A stretch of DNA of 64,000 bases from Halomonas huangheensis (GCF_001431725.1 NZ_CP013106.1:3162001-3226000), one strand, 5' to 3'. Positions 16,305 to 25,598 are shown, numbered from the stretch's first letter. Numbers and translations: made by a program. Notes: generated from the letters alone by a model not told the origin.

Positions 16305-17756
16305 ATGGACTCCGTCATGACTATCGGTACTGAAACAAGCAGCACCATCGACTCACCTGGAAACTCCATTTACTGGAGTGCCAGCCACATGGAGCCCGCG
16401 CGACGATTCGCGCCACTTGAAGGGCGCCAGCAGGCCGATGTGGTGATTGTCGGTGGCGGTTTCACCGGACTATGGACCGCCTGGTACCTCAAGCAGCTGG
16501 CCCCGGACCAACACATTGCAGTAGTGGAAGCCGAGTGTTTTGGCCACGGCGCCTCGGGACGCAATGGCGGCTGGGTGATCGGCAATATTGCCGGGCTCGA
16601 ACGCCACCTACATGGTCTGGATACCGACACTCGCCAGGCGCTTTGCCGAATGCTCGGCGACAACGTCGACGACATTGGTGCGGCACTGAGCGATGCCGAC
16701 ATCGATGCGGATTTCCACAAGGGCGGCGCGCTCAACGTCGCCGCACGCTACGCAGCCCAGCAGGGACTACAGCGCAGCTATCTGGCCCACTTGCATGAAT
16801 TGGGTTTCAGCGACCGGGACTGCCGCTGGCTGAATGCCGACGAGTTGACCATGATGGCACGCTTTCGCCGCCCTTTTGGCGCAGTATTCCAACGCCAGGT
16901 AGCAACTCTTCACCCACGCAAGCTGATCCACGGCCTGGTCCAGCAACTCGCAGCCTCGGGAGTACAGCTGTATGAGCACAGCCGCGTAACCAGTGTGGCC
17001 GAACGGCGAGTGAGTACTCACGAGGGCAGCGTGCAGGCGCAGACGGTGGTGATCGCTACTGAAGGGTACAGCGAGCAGCTGGCCAATATTCGCCGGCATG
17101 TGATTCCAGTTCAGAGCCTGGTGATCGCCACCGAGCCATTGACCAATGCCACGTGGGATGCGCTAGGGCTGGACTCGCGGCCGACCTTTGCCGATGCCAG
17201 CAGGTTGATCAACTATGGGCATCGTACCCGTGACGGACGTCTGGTCTTCGGTGCCCGCGGCAACTATCAACTGGGCGCTCATCCCCGGCACGACCCCGCC
17301 ATCAGCGATGCTGATATCGACATGCGTCGAAAGCTGCTGGTGGATATGTTCCCGGCTCTCGAGGATGTCGCAGTCACCCATGGTTGGGGCGGCTCACTGG
17401 GGCTATCGCGCAGTTTCCGTCCCCATGCGATCCTTGCCGGTAAGCAGGGGCTCGCTACGGCGGGAGGATACGCCGGTGAAGGGGTTGCGGCTTCACACCT
17501 GATGGGACGCACTCTGGCCGAAATGATACTCGGCGAAGACAGCTCCCGAACTCGAGCCCCCTGGGCCTTTCACGGAACATCGCTCCAGGAGGTGGTCAAG
17601 CGTTGGGAGCCGGAACCCCTACGCTGGCTGGCGGCACAGACGATACTGACGAGCTATGCCACTGAGGAGGCGCTGATGAGCAGAGAACGTCACCTGCCTC
17701 TGATCAGCCCCGGACTCAGTTGGTTGAACAATACCTTTGCCTCGGTCATCGAATAG
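16305..17756 (+). CDS. Second FAD-dependent amine oxidoreductase (DAO family)
   Basis: The 483-residue product carries ADVVIVGGGFTGLWTAWYLKQL (FAD motif, about residues 44-65) and GASGRNGGWVIGN, and so belongs to the same family as the oxidase at 13544-14836 but is clearly diverged. It starts seven bases after the antiporter stop, so it is probably translated from the same mRNA. The two oxidases may act on different amines or on successive products. The first ten residues are weakly supported; an internal Met at codon 5 is an alternative start. Confidence 0.87.
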   Translation: MDSVMTIGTETSSTIDSPGNSIYWSASHMEPARRFAPLEGRQQADVVIVGGGFTGLWTAWYLKQLAPDQHIAVVEAECFGHGASGRNGGWVIGNIAGLERHLHGLDTDTRQALCRMLGDNVDDIGAALSDADIDADFHKGGALNVAARYAAQQGLQRSYLAHLHELGFSDRDCRWLNADELTMMARFRRPFGAVFQRQVATLHPRKLIHGLVQQLAASGVQLYEHSRVTSVAERRVSTHEGSVQAQTVVIATEGYSEQLANIRRHVIPVQSLVIATEPLTNATWDALGLDSRPTFADASRLINYGHRTRDGRLVFGARGNYQLGAHPRHDPAISDADIDMRRKLLVDMFPALEDVAVTHGWGGSLGLSRSFRPHAILAGKQGLATAGGYAGEGVAASHLMGRTLAEMILGEDSSRTRAPWAFHGTSLQEVVKRWEPEPLRWLAAQTILTSYATEEALMSRERHLPLISPGLSWLNNTFASVIE

Positions 17757-17843
17757 CATCAGCCGATGGTCATGACGATACAAGGATACACCGAGCCTTG
17801 CGCGGTTCGGCCCATACTCTGAATTCAGGACGGAGACACCAGC

Positions 17844-18875
17844 ATGTTGATTATCCATAGCGACAGGACACGCCAACGCCGCACGCAGACCGAACTATCT
17901 GGCGGCGAGCTGGTCAGCCCCTTCGAGTGTCCCGAGCGCGTCGACTACATCATTCAACGTGCTCGCGATGCGCAATTGGGTGACATTCGCGAACCCATGG
18001 AGCATGGCATAGACCCGGTGCTGGCTATTCATGACCGCGGCTACATCGACTTTCTGAGCACCGCCTGGCAGCATTGGAAGGCCGATGGCCATGCTGGCGA
18101 GGCGATCGCCAATATCTGGCCGACACGCCGCATGCCGGGGCGTCACATCCCGCGCAATATCGAGGGTCGGCTGGGCTACTACGCGCTTGCCGGGGAAACC
18201 TCATTAACCGCCGATAGCTTCGAGTCCGCCCTGCTCAGTAAAGACATCGCCCTGACCGCGCTGGACCATGTGCTGGACAACGGCAACAGCGCCTTTGCCT
18301 TGTGCCGCCCCCCGGGTCATCACGCCGCGGTCGACCAGTTCGGCGGTTACTGCTTCATCAATAACGTCGCCGTGGCCGCTCAACGTGCATTGGACAAGGG
18401 CCATCAGCGGGTCGCGATCCTCGATGTCGACTTTCATCACGGTAACGGCACCCAGGACATCTTCTATGCACGCAACGATGTTCTGACGCTTTCGCTGCAC
18501 GGTGACCCGATGGACGAATTCCCTTACTTCCTCGGGTTTGCCGAGGAAACCGGTGAAGGGCCGGGCGAGGGGTTCAACATCAACTATCCCCTGCCCAGTG
18601 GCACCGACTACACCACCTGGGCCAAGCATCTCGAACTGGCGAAAGAACGTATCAGCGAATTCAGGCCCGAACTGCTGATCATCGCCCTGGGAGTAGATAC
18701 CTTCGAGAACGATCCGATCAGCTCCTTCAAGTTGAAGAGCGAGGATTACCTCGATGTCGGACACCGCATTGCGGCGCTTGGCCTGCCCACCCTATTCGTT
18801 ATGGAAGGCGGCTACGCCGTGGAGGAAATCGGCATCAACGCCGTCAATGTTCTGAAAGGCTTCAGCAACGCCTGA
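17844..18875 (+). CDS. Acetylpolyamine amidohydrolase (class II histone-deacetylase-like)
   Basis: The 343-residue enzyme has the full histone-deacetylase active site: the tandem His of CRPPGHHAAV, the zinc-binding Asp and His of DVDFHHGNGTQDIFY, and a second zinc Asp in ALGVDTFENDP. The N-terminal segment fits bacterial acetylpolyamine amidohydrolases, which release acetate from N-acetylated putrescine, cadaverine or spermidine. It sits 87 bases downstream of the second oxidase, consistent with deacetylation feeding the oxidases. Confidence 0.9.
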   Translation: MLIIHSDRTRQRRTQTELSGGELVSPFECPERVDYIIQRARDAQLGDIREPMEHGIDPVLAIHDRGYIDFLSTAWQHWKADGHAGEAIANIWPTRRMPGRHIPRNIEGRLGYYALAGETSLTADSFESALLSKDIALTALDHVLDNGNSAFALCRPPGHHAAVDQFGGYCFINNVAVAAQRALDKGHQRVAILDVDFHHGNGTQDIFYARNDVLTLSLHGDPMDEFPYFLGFAEETGEGPGEGFNINYPLPSGTDYTTWAKHLELAKERISEFRPELLIIALGVDTFENDPISSFKLKSEDYLDVGHRIAALGLPTLFVMEGGYAVEEIGINAVNVLKGFSNA

Positions 18876-18903
18876 GCCACGAACCAATACGTCCAGTCCA
18901 CAT

Positions 18904-18932
18904 CCAGCCGGCGAGTCGTCCTCACCGGCTGG
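18904..18932 (+). terminator. Stem-loop after the amidohydrolase gene
   Basis: CCAGCCGG pairs with CCGGCTGG over a 13-base loop, 28 bases after the stop. There is no T run, so it may attenuate rather than end transcription into the permease gene. Confidence 0.45.
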
Positions 18933-18940
18933 CTGCGGCA

Positions 18941-19000
18941 ACGGCCCAGTAACAACAGCAATGATCCAATAACAACGGCAACGGCCCAATAACAACAGCA
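18941..19000. repeat. 20-bp tandem repeat, three copies
   Basis: Three adjacent 20-base units of the form ACGGCCCAATAACAACAGCA lie immediately before the AGGAGGTG ribosome-binding site of the permease gene. Copies differ at two to six positions. The array forms most of the 5' untranslated region and is A-rich. Confidence 0.9.
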
Positions 19001-19014
19001 GGAGGTGCCGAGTC

Positions 19015-20379
19015 ATGACGGATTACAAGCCTTCCACATTGCCCCCCGCGCATGACGGCCAGGGCAGCGACCTGAAACGTATCCTCGGGCTACCCGCCCT
19101 CGTTTTCTTCGGCCTCGCCTATATGGTGCCGTTGACCGTCTTCACGACCTATGGCGTGGTCACCGAGACAACCAATGGCCACGTGCCCATGGCCTACATC
19201 ATAACCCTGGCGGCAATGTTCTTTACTGCCTGGAGTTATGGGCGCATGGTCGAGCATTATCCCCAGGCCGGTTCCGCCTACACCTACACGAGACGCGCCT
19301 TCGGCGGCCGGATCGGATTCATGGTTGGCTGGGCGTTGCTGCTCGACTACATCTTCCTGCCGATGATCAATTACCTGGTGATCGGCATCTATATGAAGGA
19401 ATACTTCCCGGCAATCGATCAAGGCTGGTGGATCGTCGGTGCCATTGCGGCGGTTACTCTATTGAATGTGCTCGGCATCAAGCTGGTAGCGCGCATGAAC
19501 TTGATCATCATCGCCTTCCAGTTCGTGTTCCTCGCAGTATTCATTGCCATGGCCTTCAGCAGCATGAGCAGTGGCTCCACCCCTTCCCTGCTCGCTCCAT
19601 TCCACAGCGAATCCCTGCAATGGGCATCCATCGTTGGTGGTGCTGCGATTCTGTGCCTGTCGTTTCTCGGCTTCGATGCCGTATCGACCCTGAGTGAGGA
19701 AACTCGAGACCCGAAGCGCGACATTCCCCGGGCGATCATGCTGTGCACACTGGTTGGCGGTCTGCTGTTCATCCTTGCCTCCTGGGTGGGTCACATGGTG
19801 TTCCCCGACTACAGTCAGTTCGGCAGCGTCGACTCGGCGGCAGTGGATGTCATGCGCCACACTGGTGGCGCCTTCCTCGTGACCTTCTTCACTGCCGCCT
19901 ATGTTGCAGGCTGCTTCGCCTCTGCCATGGCCTCCCAGGCCAGCGTCTCGCGTATTCTCTATGCCATGGGGCGTGACCGTGTCCTGCCGAGCATTCTCGG
20001 CAAGGTCAGCGAACGTTATGGCACGCCGCTGATATCAACCCTGGTGGTTGGCGCCATTTCACTGATGGCATTGGTCATCAGTCTGGAACTGGCCGCCACC
20101 ATGATCAGTTTCGGCGCACTGGTGGCCTTCTCCTTCGTCAACCTGTCGGTCATCAAGCACTATCTGCTGGATGAACACCTGCTGCAGCCTCGCAACATGT
20201 TCCGTTATGGCGTCATGCCCGGCATCGGTTTCCTGCTGACGATCTGGCTCTGGACCAGCCTTTCCGGCTACACCTTCCAGGTGGGCTTGAGCTGGGTCGC
20301 GGCGGGCTTCCTCTACCTGCTCTACCTGACCCGCCTGTTCAAACAGGACGTACCCGATTTCGACCTCAACGAAGCCTGA
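19015..20379 (+). CDS. APC-family amino acid/polyamine permease (PuuP-like)
   Basis: The 454-residue protein has about 12 hydrophobic segments and an APC-type N-terminal region (LGLPALVFFGLAYMVPLTVFTTYGVVTE), as in the putrescine importer PuuP. AGGAGGTG precedes the ATG. As the last gene of the cluster it would import the amine that the upstream oxidases and amidohydrolase process. Substrate assignment to putrescine is by similarity and context. Confidence 0.88.
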   Translation: MTDYKPSTLPPAHDGQGSDLKRILGLPALVFFGLAYMVPLTVFTTYGVVTETTNGHVPMAYIITLAAMFFTAWSYGRMVEHYPQAGSAYTYTRRAFGGRIGFMVGWALLLDYIFLPMINYLVIGIYMKEYFPAIDQGWWIVGAIAAVTLLNVLGIKLVARMNLIIIAFQFVFLAVFIAMAFSSMSSGSTPSLLAPFHSESLQWASIVGGAAILCLSFLGFDAVSTLSEETRDPKRDIPRAIMLCTLVGGLLFILASWVGHMVFPDYSQFGSVDSAAVDVMRHTGGAFLVTFFTAAYVAGCFASAMASQASVSRILYAMGRDRVLPSILGKVSERYGTPLISTLVVGAISLMALVISLELAATMISFGALVAFSFVNLSVIKHYLLDEHLLQPRNMFRYGVMPGIGFLLTIWLWTSLSGYTFQVGLSWVAAGFLYLLYLTRLFKQDVPDFDLNEA

Positions 20380-20395
20380 ATTCGACCATGAACAA

Positions 20396-20422
20396 GGCCG
20401 CCCCGCCATTGCGGAGCGGCCT
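20396..20422. terminator. Shared terminator between convergent puuP-like and chorismate mutase genes
   Basis: GGCCGC(C)CCGC pairs with GCGG(A)GCGGCC around a CATT loop, with one internal mismatch. It lies between two convergent genes and can serve both strands. Confidence 0.7.
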
Positions 20423-20483
20423 CTATCGCGATATCACCTATCAGCATAAAGCTGAACAACGTCACCCTGAGCGTGCTGCCATT

Positions 20484-21077
20484 TCAGTGGGCTCGCAATG
20501 CCTGCAACGCAATATCCAGCGCCTGCGGATAATCAGCCTCGGCGATGGCATCAGCTACCTGCTCCTTGAAGTACTGCTGCGTGGCATGGTTGCTTTCAAG
20601 AGCCTGGAACTCGCTCAACGACTGGATCATCTGCGGTGTCAACACATCCAACCGAGGACGAATGTCGCTGGCCAGATCCGGTGGAGAATCGAAGGGTGGA
20701 CGTGATTCCTGCTGCCATTGCTGATGAAGTTGTTGCTGAACCGTCTTGCTGGCATCGAACTGGTCCTGAAAGAAGGAGTGCGCGAGGTCCTCGTCAACAC
20801 CTTGCTGCCGTGCCTCGACCACAACTCGATCAAGAATCTGGGTCTCTCGTTCCGGGACATTGATTGGCGCTCCGGAATTCCACTTGGCCTTCGCCACATC
20901 TGGAGCAATCATCAACCGCTGCTCGACCTGCTCCAGCAATCCATCCAACGTCTGCCTGGCATCATCAGACACCTCGTGACTGTCTGCCTGAGCAACACCA
21001 CCGATCATCAACCCACCGGCCAACACCAGGGCATGGCGCAGCCCCACTCGCTTGAGACCCCTTGAAACTCGACTCAT
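20484..21077 (-). CDS. Secreted (periplasmic) chorismate mutase, AroQ-gamma type
   Basis: Converts chorismate to prephenate. The 197-residue product has a signal peptide ending near VAQA-DS (about residue 31) and an all-helical AroQ domain. Family features are visible: an Arg in the first helix (EQRLMIAPDVAKAKW), NVPERETQILDRV, and AHSFFQDQFDASKTVQQ, plus the C-terminal helices of the gamma subclass. Periplasmic chorismate mutases occur in various Proteobacteria and their physiological role outside the cytoplasm is not settled. It stands alone here. Confidence 0.88.
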   Translation of the reverse strand: MSRVSRGLKRVGLRHALVLAGGLMIGGVAQADSHEVSDDARQTLDGLLEQVEQRLMIAPDVAKAKWNSGAPINVPERETQILDRVVVEARQQGVDEDLAHSFFQDQFDASKTVQQQLHQQWQQESRPPFDSPPDLASDIRPRLDVLTPQMIQSLSEFQALESNHATQQYFKEQVADAIAEADYPQALDIALQALRAH

Positions 21078-21702
21078 GACTTCTCTTCCCTGTTTTATCC
21101 AAGAGCGTTCTGTTCATGAATGTTGCACTCAAAAGTGCGGCATTCTTGAACCATCAAGTTCCCTGTCACCGGCAATGCTGTCAACCGCCTTCGGGTGAGT
21201 CCCTGCCCCAATGGACCTCGGTCGAGACAGTGACCAGCCAGACCAGATGGTCGCAAACATGTTCCTGTAATCAGGTAAGAGGGTGTTTACAAGCTACTAC
21301 GCCTGACCATACGGCGTTGAGCCCAAACGTAGCGGATACAAAATCCGAAGTCTGGCCCGATGGGCTAACGAAACGAGTCAATCAGCCCGAAAATTCTCAT
21401 CTACATACTCAGGGTATAGGTGAGAATGATGCCAAGGCTGACGCACCAGCACCGAACAACCCGCCAGGAATGCTCCCTCCCCGCTCCCTTTCTGTGCGCA
21501 AAGTCGCCACAACAGTCGCATAACGGTTGCATCGCACTGGCCCGCTCCGGCATGCTACGAATGAATCGTTGTGTATCCCATCATCCGGAGCCCCTGCGTG
21601 CGGGATACCAGCCTCAAGCATTCGCCAGTATGGGACGTTCAGCGTTGAACCATGTGTTCAGAATCACGTCTCTCCAACGGAAAGGAAAGGAGAACTCGCT
21701 TC
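21078..21702. other. Long intergenic region with a conserved-looking hairpin
   Basis: No convincing gene is seen in these 625 bases. A strong imperfect hairpin (ATTCTCA at 21393-21399 with TGAGAAT at 21421-21427, further pairing CTA..TAC with GTATAG inside) is the only clear structure. The region holds the promoter of the leftward chorismate mutase gene and that of the rightward IalB-like gene. A small RNA or remnant of a lost gene is possible but unsupported. Confidence 0.5.
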
Positions 21703-22218
21703 ATGTTTGATCAACTAGCGTCACGCCTGCGTATTGCTGGCCTGTTGGGCGTGATGGCCCTATCGCCTGCGGCGTTCGCTCAGGATTCCGGCCCGGCGAT
21801 GAATACTGAGACTTTCCAGGATTGGGAGGTCAACTGTCCGGCCAACGCTGCAGATGGGGCCTGCACCATGACCCAACTGGTCGATGGTTCCAGTGGTGAA
21901 CCAGTGCTGCGCGTGGTCGTCGGCAATCCCCCGCAGTTGGGCAGTGCTGCCATCACCTTCCTGACTCCATTGGGCGTTCGTCTGGCCCCTGGCCTGCAAC
22001 TCCAGATAGGCAGCAATGAGCCGATTGGCATGCCCTATCAGGTCTGTGTACCTCAAGGCTGCCGTGCAGACCTGCCGATTCGCCCGGAACTGCTCACTCA
22101 GTTGCAAGGTGGTAGCACCGCGACGGTCAGCATGATTGACCCGAACGGTCAGCGTACGAACCTGAATGTGTCACTGATGGGCTTCAGTGCCGCCAAGCAA
22201 CGCGTCGACCAGAACTGA
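21703..22218 (+). CDS. Invasion-associated locus B (IalB) family protein, exported
   Basis: The 171-residue product has a signal peptide (LRIAGLLGVMALSPAAFAQD) and a domain of the IalB family (FQDWEVNCPANAADGACTMTQLVDGSSGEPVLRVVVG) with conserved Cys residues (C at WEVNC, DGAC, YQVCVPQGC) likely to form disulfides. Despite the family name it is widespread in non-pathogens, where the function is unknown. The ATG at 21703 follows AAAGGAG at ten bases. A terminator follows. Confidence 0.85.
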   Translation: MFDQLASRLRIAGLLGVMALSPAAFAQDSGPAMNTETFQDWEVNCPANAADGACTMTQLVDGSSGEPVLRVVVGNPPQLGSAAITFLTPLGVRLAPGLQLQIGSNEPIGMPYQVCVPQGCRADLPIRPELLTQLQGGSTATVSMIDPNGQRTNLNVSLMGFSAAKQRVDQN

Positions 22219-22233
22219 TCGATCTGGCTCTAT

Positions 22234-22257
22234 ACCGGCGGTCTTGCGACCGCCGGT
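22234..22257 (+). terminator. Terminator after the IalB-like gene
   Basis: A perfect 10-bp stem, ACCGGCGGTC with GACCGCCGGT, encloses TTGC and lies 16 bases after the stop. The T tract is weak. Confidence 0.7.
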
Positions 22258-22385
22258 GATGCTTCACTGACCCTCACCAATCTTGATGCCTGCCGTTAGC
22301 CCGGCATATATGTCGTCGTCTCCTCGCAGAATACCACCTTGCTGTGCTATGCCTGTTGAAGCTTCCGCCAACAGGAACATGGCCA

Positions 22386-23000
22386 ATGTCACTCGAATAC
22401 CTTCTGACAACTCTTGTGGTAGTGCTCGCACCCGGCGGTGGTGTGCTGTACACACTCTCCATCGGGCTGGCCCATGGCGCTCGCGCCAGTGTCGCCGCCG
22501 CCACTGGCTGCACCCTGGGAATCATTCCCTCGCTGATTGCCAGCATCACCGGCCTGGCTGCTGTGCTGCATACCAGCGCGCTGGCCTTCCAGGTCATCAA
22601 GGTGCTTGGTGTGCTCTACCTGTTGTACATGGCCTGGCGCACCCTTCGTGACAGCGGCACGCTGAGCGTAGAAGCCTCTTCGGAACCCCGTGCTTCCCTG
22701 CTGCGCATTGCCACCACCGGTACTTTGATCAACGTACTGAACCCCAAACTATCGCTGTTCTTCCTCGCCTTTCTGCCACAGTTTGTCGTCACCAACGGGG
22801 TGGCTGCCATGTTCGATATGCTGACGCTGGGCGGCGTGTTCATGCTGGTGACCTGGGTGATTTTCATCGGCTACGGAGCTGGTGCGGCCTGGCTGCGTCG
22901 CCATGTGATCGGGCGACCGTCGGTACAGACATGGATGCGACGCAGTATTGCCGGAGTCTTCGTCATGCTGGGAGCCAGGCTGGCGGTCAGTGAGCGCTGA
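22386..23000 (+). CDS. LysE/RhtB-family amino-acid exporter
   Basis: The 204-residue inner-membrane protein has six hydrophobic segments and the family pattern near the N terminus (LLTTLVVVLAPGGGVLYTLSIGLAHGARASVAAATGC) and NVLNPKLSLFFLAFLPQFV in the middle. RhtB-type proteins export homoserine, threonine, lysine or similar amino acids. The ATG at 22386 is chosen over 22344 because it aligns with family starts and has AGGA upstream. It is convergent with the LacI-type gene, 11 bases apart. Confidence 0.88.
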   Translation: MSLEYLLTTLVVVLAPGGGVLYTLSIGLAHGARASVAAATGCTLGIIPSLIASITGLAAVLHTSALAFQVIKVLGVLYLLYMAWRTLRDSGTLSVEASSEPRASLLRIATTGTLINVLNPKLSLFFLAFLPQFVVTNGVAAMFDMLTLGGVFMLVTWVIFIGYGAGAAWLRRHVIGRPSVQTWMRRSIAGVFVMLGARLAVSER

Positions 23001-23011
23001 GCCACAGGACA

Positions 23012-24019
23012 TCACTCCTGTTTCGGAGCGGGACCAGTACTGCTTCTGACCACCAGTTCGAAAGGCATCACACGACGGGTGTCACGTTTGATTTCGTGGC
23101 CCTCGATGATATCCACCAGCAACGCCACAGCTTCATGGCCAAAGTCTTCCGCCGGCTGAGCGATGGTGGTGATCGGTGGATCGGTGTACCGCGCGAAGGG
23201 AATGTCATCGAAGCCTGCCACCGAGATATCCTCGGGAATTCGCAGCCCTGCTTCCTTGACTCGTTTGATGGCGCCGATCGCCATTTCGTCATTCTCGCAG
23301 AAGATCGCAGTGGGTCGGCATCGCTGCTCGAGCAACGATGCCGCGGCACGATAACCTGACGCCAGCGAGAAATCGCCAGGACACAGCAGGTCCCCATCCG
23401 GTGGGATACCCGCATCCTCCAGAGCTTCCTGATAACCACGCAGTCGATCACGCGTAAGCGGACTCAGACGCGGTCCCTTGATCATTCCGATACGCCGATG
23501 TCCCAACTGAATCAGGTGCTCGGTCATTACTCGGGCAGCCGTGCGGTTGTCCAGATGTACACGCGGACAAGGAGCGTCATCCAACACCTCACAGGCATTG
23601 ACCATCGGTAATGGGTCAATGCCCTGATGGTCATCAAATGGATAAAAGGCTCTCAACTGGATGATGCCATCCGCCTGCCGATTGCTGACCATGGTCGCGT
23701 AGTCACGCTCGGCCTGCTCATTGGCCAACGTGTTGCACAACAGCACGGAATAGCCCCGACGACTGGCGGCTTCCTGTATACCGCTGATCACCCGCGAGAA
23801 GAAGGTATTGGCAACTGTCGGCACCAGTACCACGAGATTGCGGGTACGCTGCGAGCGAAACTGAACCGCAGTCAGATTGGGCCGATAGCCACTACGCTCG
23901 ACAGCGGCCAGAACACGCTTCCGAGTCTCGGGTGACACAATGTCTGGCGACTTCAGCGCCCGGGAGACAGTCGCTACTGACACGCCGGCCATCTCCGCCA
24001 CCTCGCGTATATTGGTCAT
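23012..24019 (-). CDS. LacI-family transcriptional repressor
   Basis: The 335-residue protein has the LacI helix-turn-helix at residues 3-25 (NIREVAEMAGVSVATVSRALKSP), the hinge, and a periplasmic-binding-protein-like sensor domain. It is divergent from the oxidoreductase-isomerase-transporter operon and is almost certainly its regulator. The palindrome ATGTAACCGGTTACAT in the intergenic region has the TGTAACCGGTTACA core bound by GntR/IdnR-type LacI proteins. A second palindrome near its own promoter may mediate autoregulation. Confidence 0.93.
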   Translation of the reverse strand: MTNIREVAEMAGVSVATVSRALKSPDIVSPETRKRVLAAVERSGYRPNLTAVQFRSQRTRNLVVLVPTVANTFFSRVISGIQEAASRRGYSVLLCNTLANEQAERDYATMVSNRQADGIIQLRAFYPFDDHQGIDPLPMVNACEVLDDAPCPRVHLDNRTAARVMTEHLIQLGHRRIGMIKGPRLSPLTRDRLRGYQEALEDAGIPPDGDLLCPGDFSLASGYRAAASLLEQRCRPTAIFCENDEMAIGAIKRVKEAGLRIPEDISVAGFDDIPFARYTDPPITTIAQPAEDFGHEAVALLVDIIEGHEIKRDTRRVMPFELVVRSSTGPAPKQE

Positions 24020-24104
24020 ATTCGCTGGCTCTTGTCCTCAAAAACGTGAGTAGGCCCTTCCCCCACAACCTATAGTCTAATTCAAGGCAGACTTTGCGAC
24101 AGTT

Positions 24105-24118
24105 TTCAATGCATTGAA
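24105..24118. promoter_or_regulatory. Palindrome TTCAATGCATTGAA near the lacI-type promoter
   Basis: A perfect 14-bp palindrome located 86 bases upstream of the LacI-type gene start. Its sequence differs from the other palindrome, so a different protein may bind. The function is unknown. Confidence 0.4.
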
Positions 24119-24273
24119 TTGCATAGCCTGATCTCCGGACGATCCTGGTGCTCCGAGCTACGCCGTACCTACGATGACTTGAGCCATACTACAATCCCTT
24201 GAACGGCGGCCGACTGCTCCAGCTTGCCAGGACCTAGGTCGCATTGCTGGTCATCAGTATCCGGTTCATCATC

Positions 24274-24302
24274 TTGGCATCGCTCGATGTAACCGGTTAC
24301 AT
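24274..24302 (+). promoter_or_regulatory. Promoter with overlapping LacI-type operator for the oxidoreductase operon
   Basis: A -35 TTGGCA (24274-24279), a 17-base spacer and a -10 TTACAT (24297-24302) form a good sigma-70 promoter. The perfect 16-bp palindrome ATGTAACCGGTTACAT (24287-24302) covers the -10 and half the spacer, a classical repressor position. The first gene starts 120 bases downstream. Confidence 0.75.
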
Positions 24303-24422
24303 TGATGGCTATCACCTACGTTTCGCTGCTGGAGGTCCCATGAATGAATACATCATTTATCGGCCAGATTCACTGCCTGGAGGCCTCTCTGGTCGGCGAA
24401 CCCCTCAATTCCCGGAGGCCTC

Positions 24423-25598
24423 ATGAGTCAATCTTCCTTTCATCGTATCCGGTACGGCATGGTAGGCGGCGGTGAAGGCGCGTTCATCGGCCAGGTACAC
24501 CGCATGGCAGCAGCCCTGGACGGCGAGTTCGAGTTGGTCTGCGGTAGCTTCAGTCGCGATGCCGACAATAACGCGCGCAGCGGCGTACGGTGCGGCATCG
24601 ACAGCGGTCGTGTCTATGCCAGTTGGCAGCAGATGCTGGAAGCCGAAGCCGCCCTGCCCGCCGAGCAGCGCATGGAAATGGTCGCGGTAGTAACCCCTAA
24701 CCATCTCCACGTACCTGTCAGCCTGGCCGCCCTCGAAGCCGGCTTTCATGTGTTCTGCGAGAAACCACTGGCTCGCGACCTCGATGAGGCATCTGACCTG
24801 CAACAGGCACTTTCCAACAGTGGTCGAATCTTTGGTCTCGCCCACACCTACCTGGGGTACCCGCTGGTGTGGCAGGCACGTGAACTGGTTCGCCAGGGAC
24901 GCCTCGGTGCCTTGCGCAAGATCCATGTCGAGTATCCCCAGGGGTGGCTAGGAACCCAGTTGGAAGCTGATGGTAACCGCCAGGCTGCCTGGCGTACCGA
25001 TCCGTCAACATCCGGCAGCAGCGGCGCCATGGGTGACATCGGTACACATGCCTTCGGGCTCGCCGAATTTGTCTCCGGTCATCGCATCGAACGGCTCTGT
25101 GCATCGCTGTCGATCCACGCGCCTGGACGTCAACTCGATGACGATGGCGACATCCTGTTCCAGACCACCGAAGGCGCCAGTGGCACCCTCATCGCAAGCC
25201 AGGTCTGCACCGGAGAGGAAAACGGTCTGAAAGTTCGCCTGTACGGCGAACAGGGGGCGCTGGAGTGGTTACAGCGCGACCCCAATCGGCTGCATCTGAC
25301 GCTGCTCAACAGTCCTCCGCAAACCCTGCGTGCGGGGATCGATCAACCCGGTCTCGATGACGTCGCTCTGGAGCGTCTGCGTATTCCCGGCGGACACCCG
25401 GAGGGCTACATCGAGGCCATGGCCAACCTCTACCGCGATATGGCACGTGCCATCCGTGAGGGGAAACCCGGATCCGCAGTCGGTGTGCCTGACCTTGCGG
25501 ATGGGCTACGCGGCATGGCCTTTATCGAGACCGTGCTCAACAGCCATGCCAGTGACAGCAAATGGACCACTTTCGTCGATAGGGAGCCAGCACAGTGA
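24423..25598 (+). CDS. Gfo/Idh/MocA-family NAD(P)-dependent oxidoreductase
   Basis: The 391-residue protein has an N-terminal Rossmann domain (RYGMVGGGEGAFIGQVHRMAAAL) and the family's EKPLA motif at about residue 118, with a C-terminal alpha/beta substrate domain. Enzymes of this family oxidise sugars, inositols or their derivatives. It is the first gene of a three-gene operon with an isomerase and a transporter, so it probably oxidises the imported sugar or nucleoside-derived compound. The next start (GTG) overlaps its stop. Confidence 0.9.
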   Translation: MSQSSFHRIRYGMVGGGEGAFIGQVHRMAAALDGEFELVCGSFSRDADNNARSGVRCGIDSGRVYASWQQMLEAEAALPAEQRMEMVAVVTPNHLHVPVSLAALEAGFHVFCEKPLARDLDEASDLQQALSNSGRIFGLAHTYLGYPLVWQARELVRQGRLGALRKIHVEYPQGWLGTQLEADGNRQAAWRTDPSTSGSSGAMGDIGTHAFGLAEFVSGHRIERLCASLSIHAPGRQLDDDGDILFQTTEGASGTLIASQVCTGEENGLKVRLYGEQGALEWLQRDPNRLHLTLLNSPPQTLRAGIDQPGLDDVALERLRIPGGHPEGYIEAMANLYRDMARAIREGKPGSAVGVPDLADGLRGMAFIETVLNSHASDSKWTTFVDREPAQ

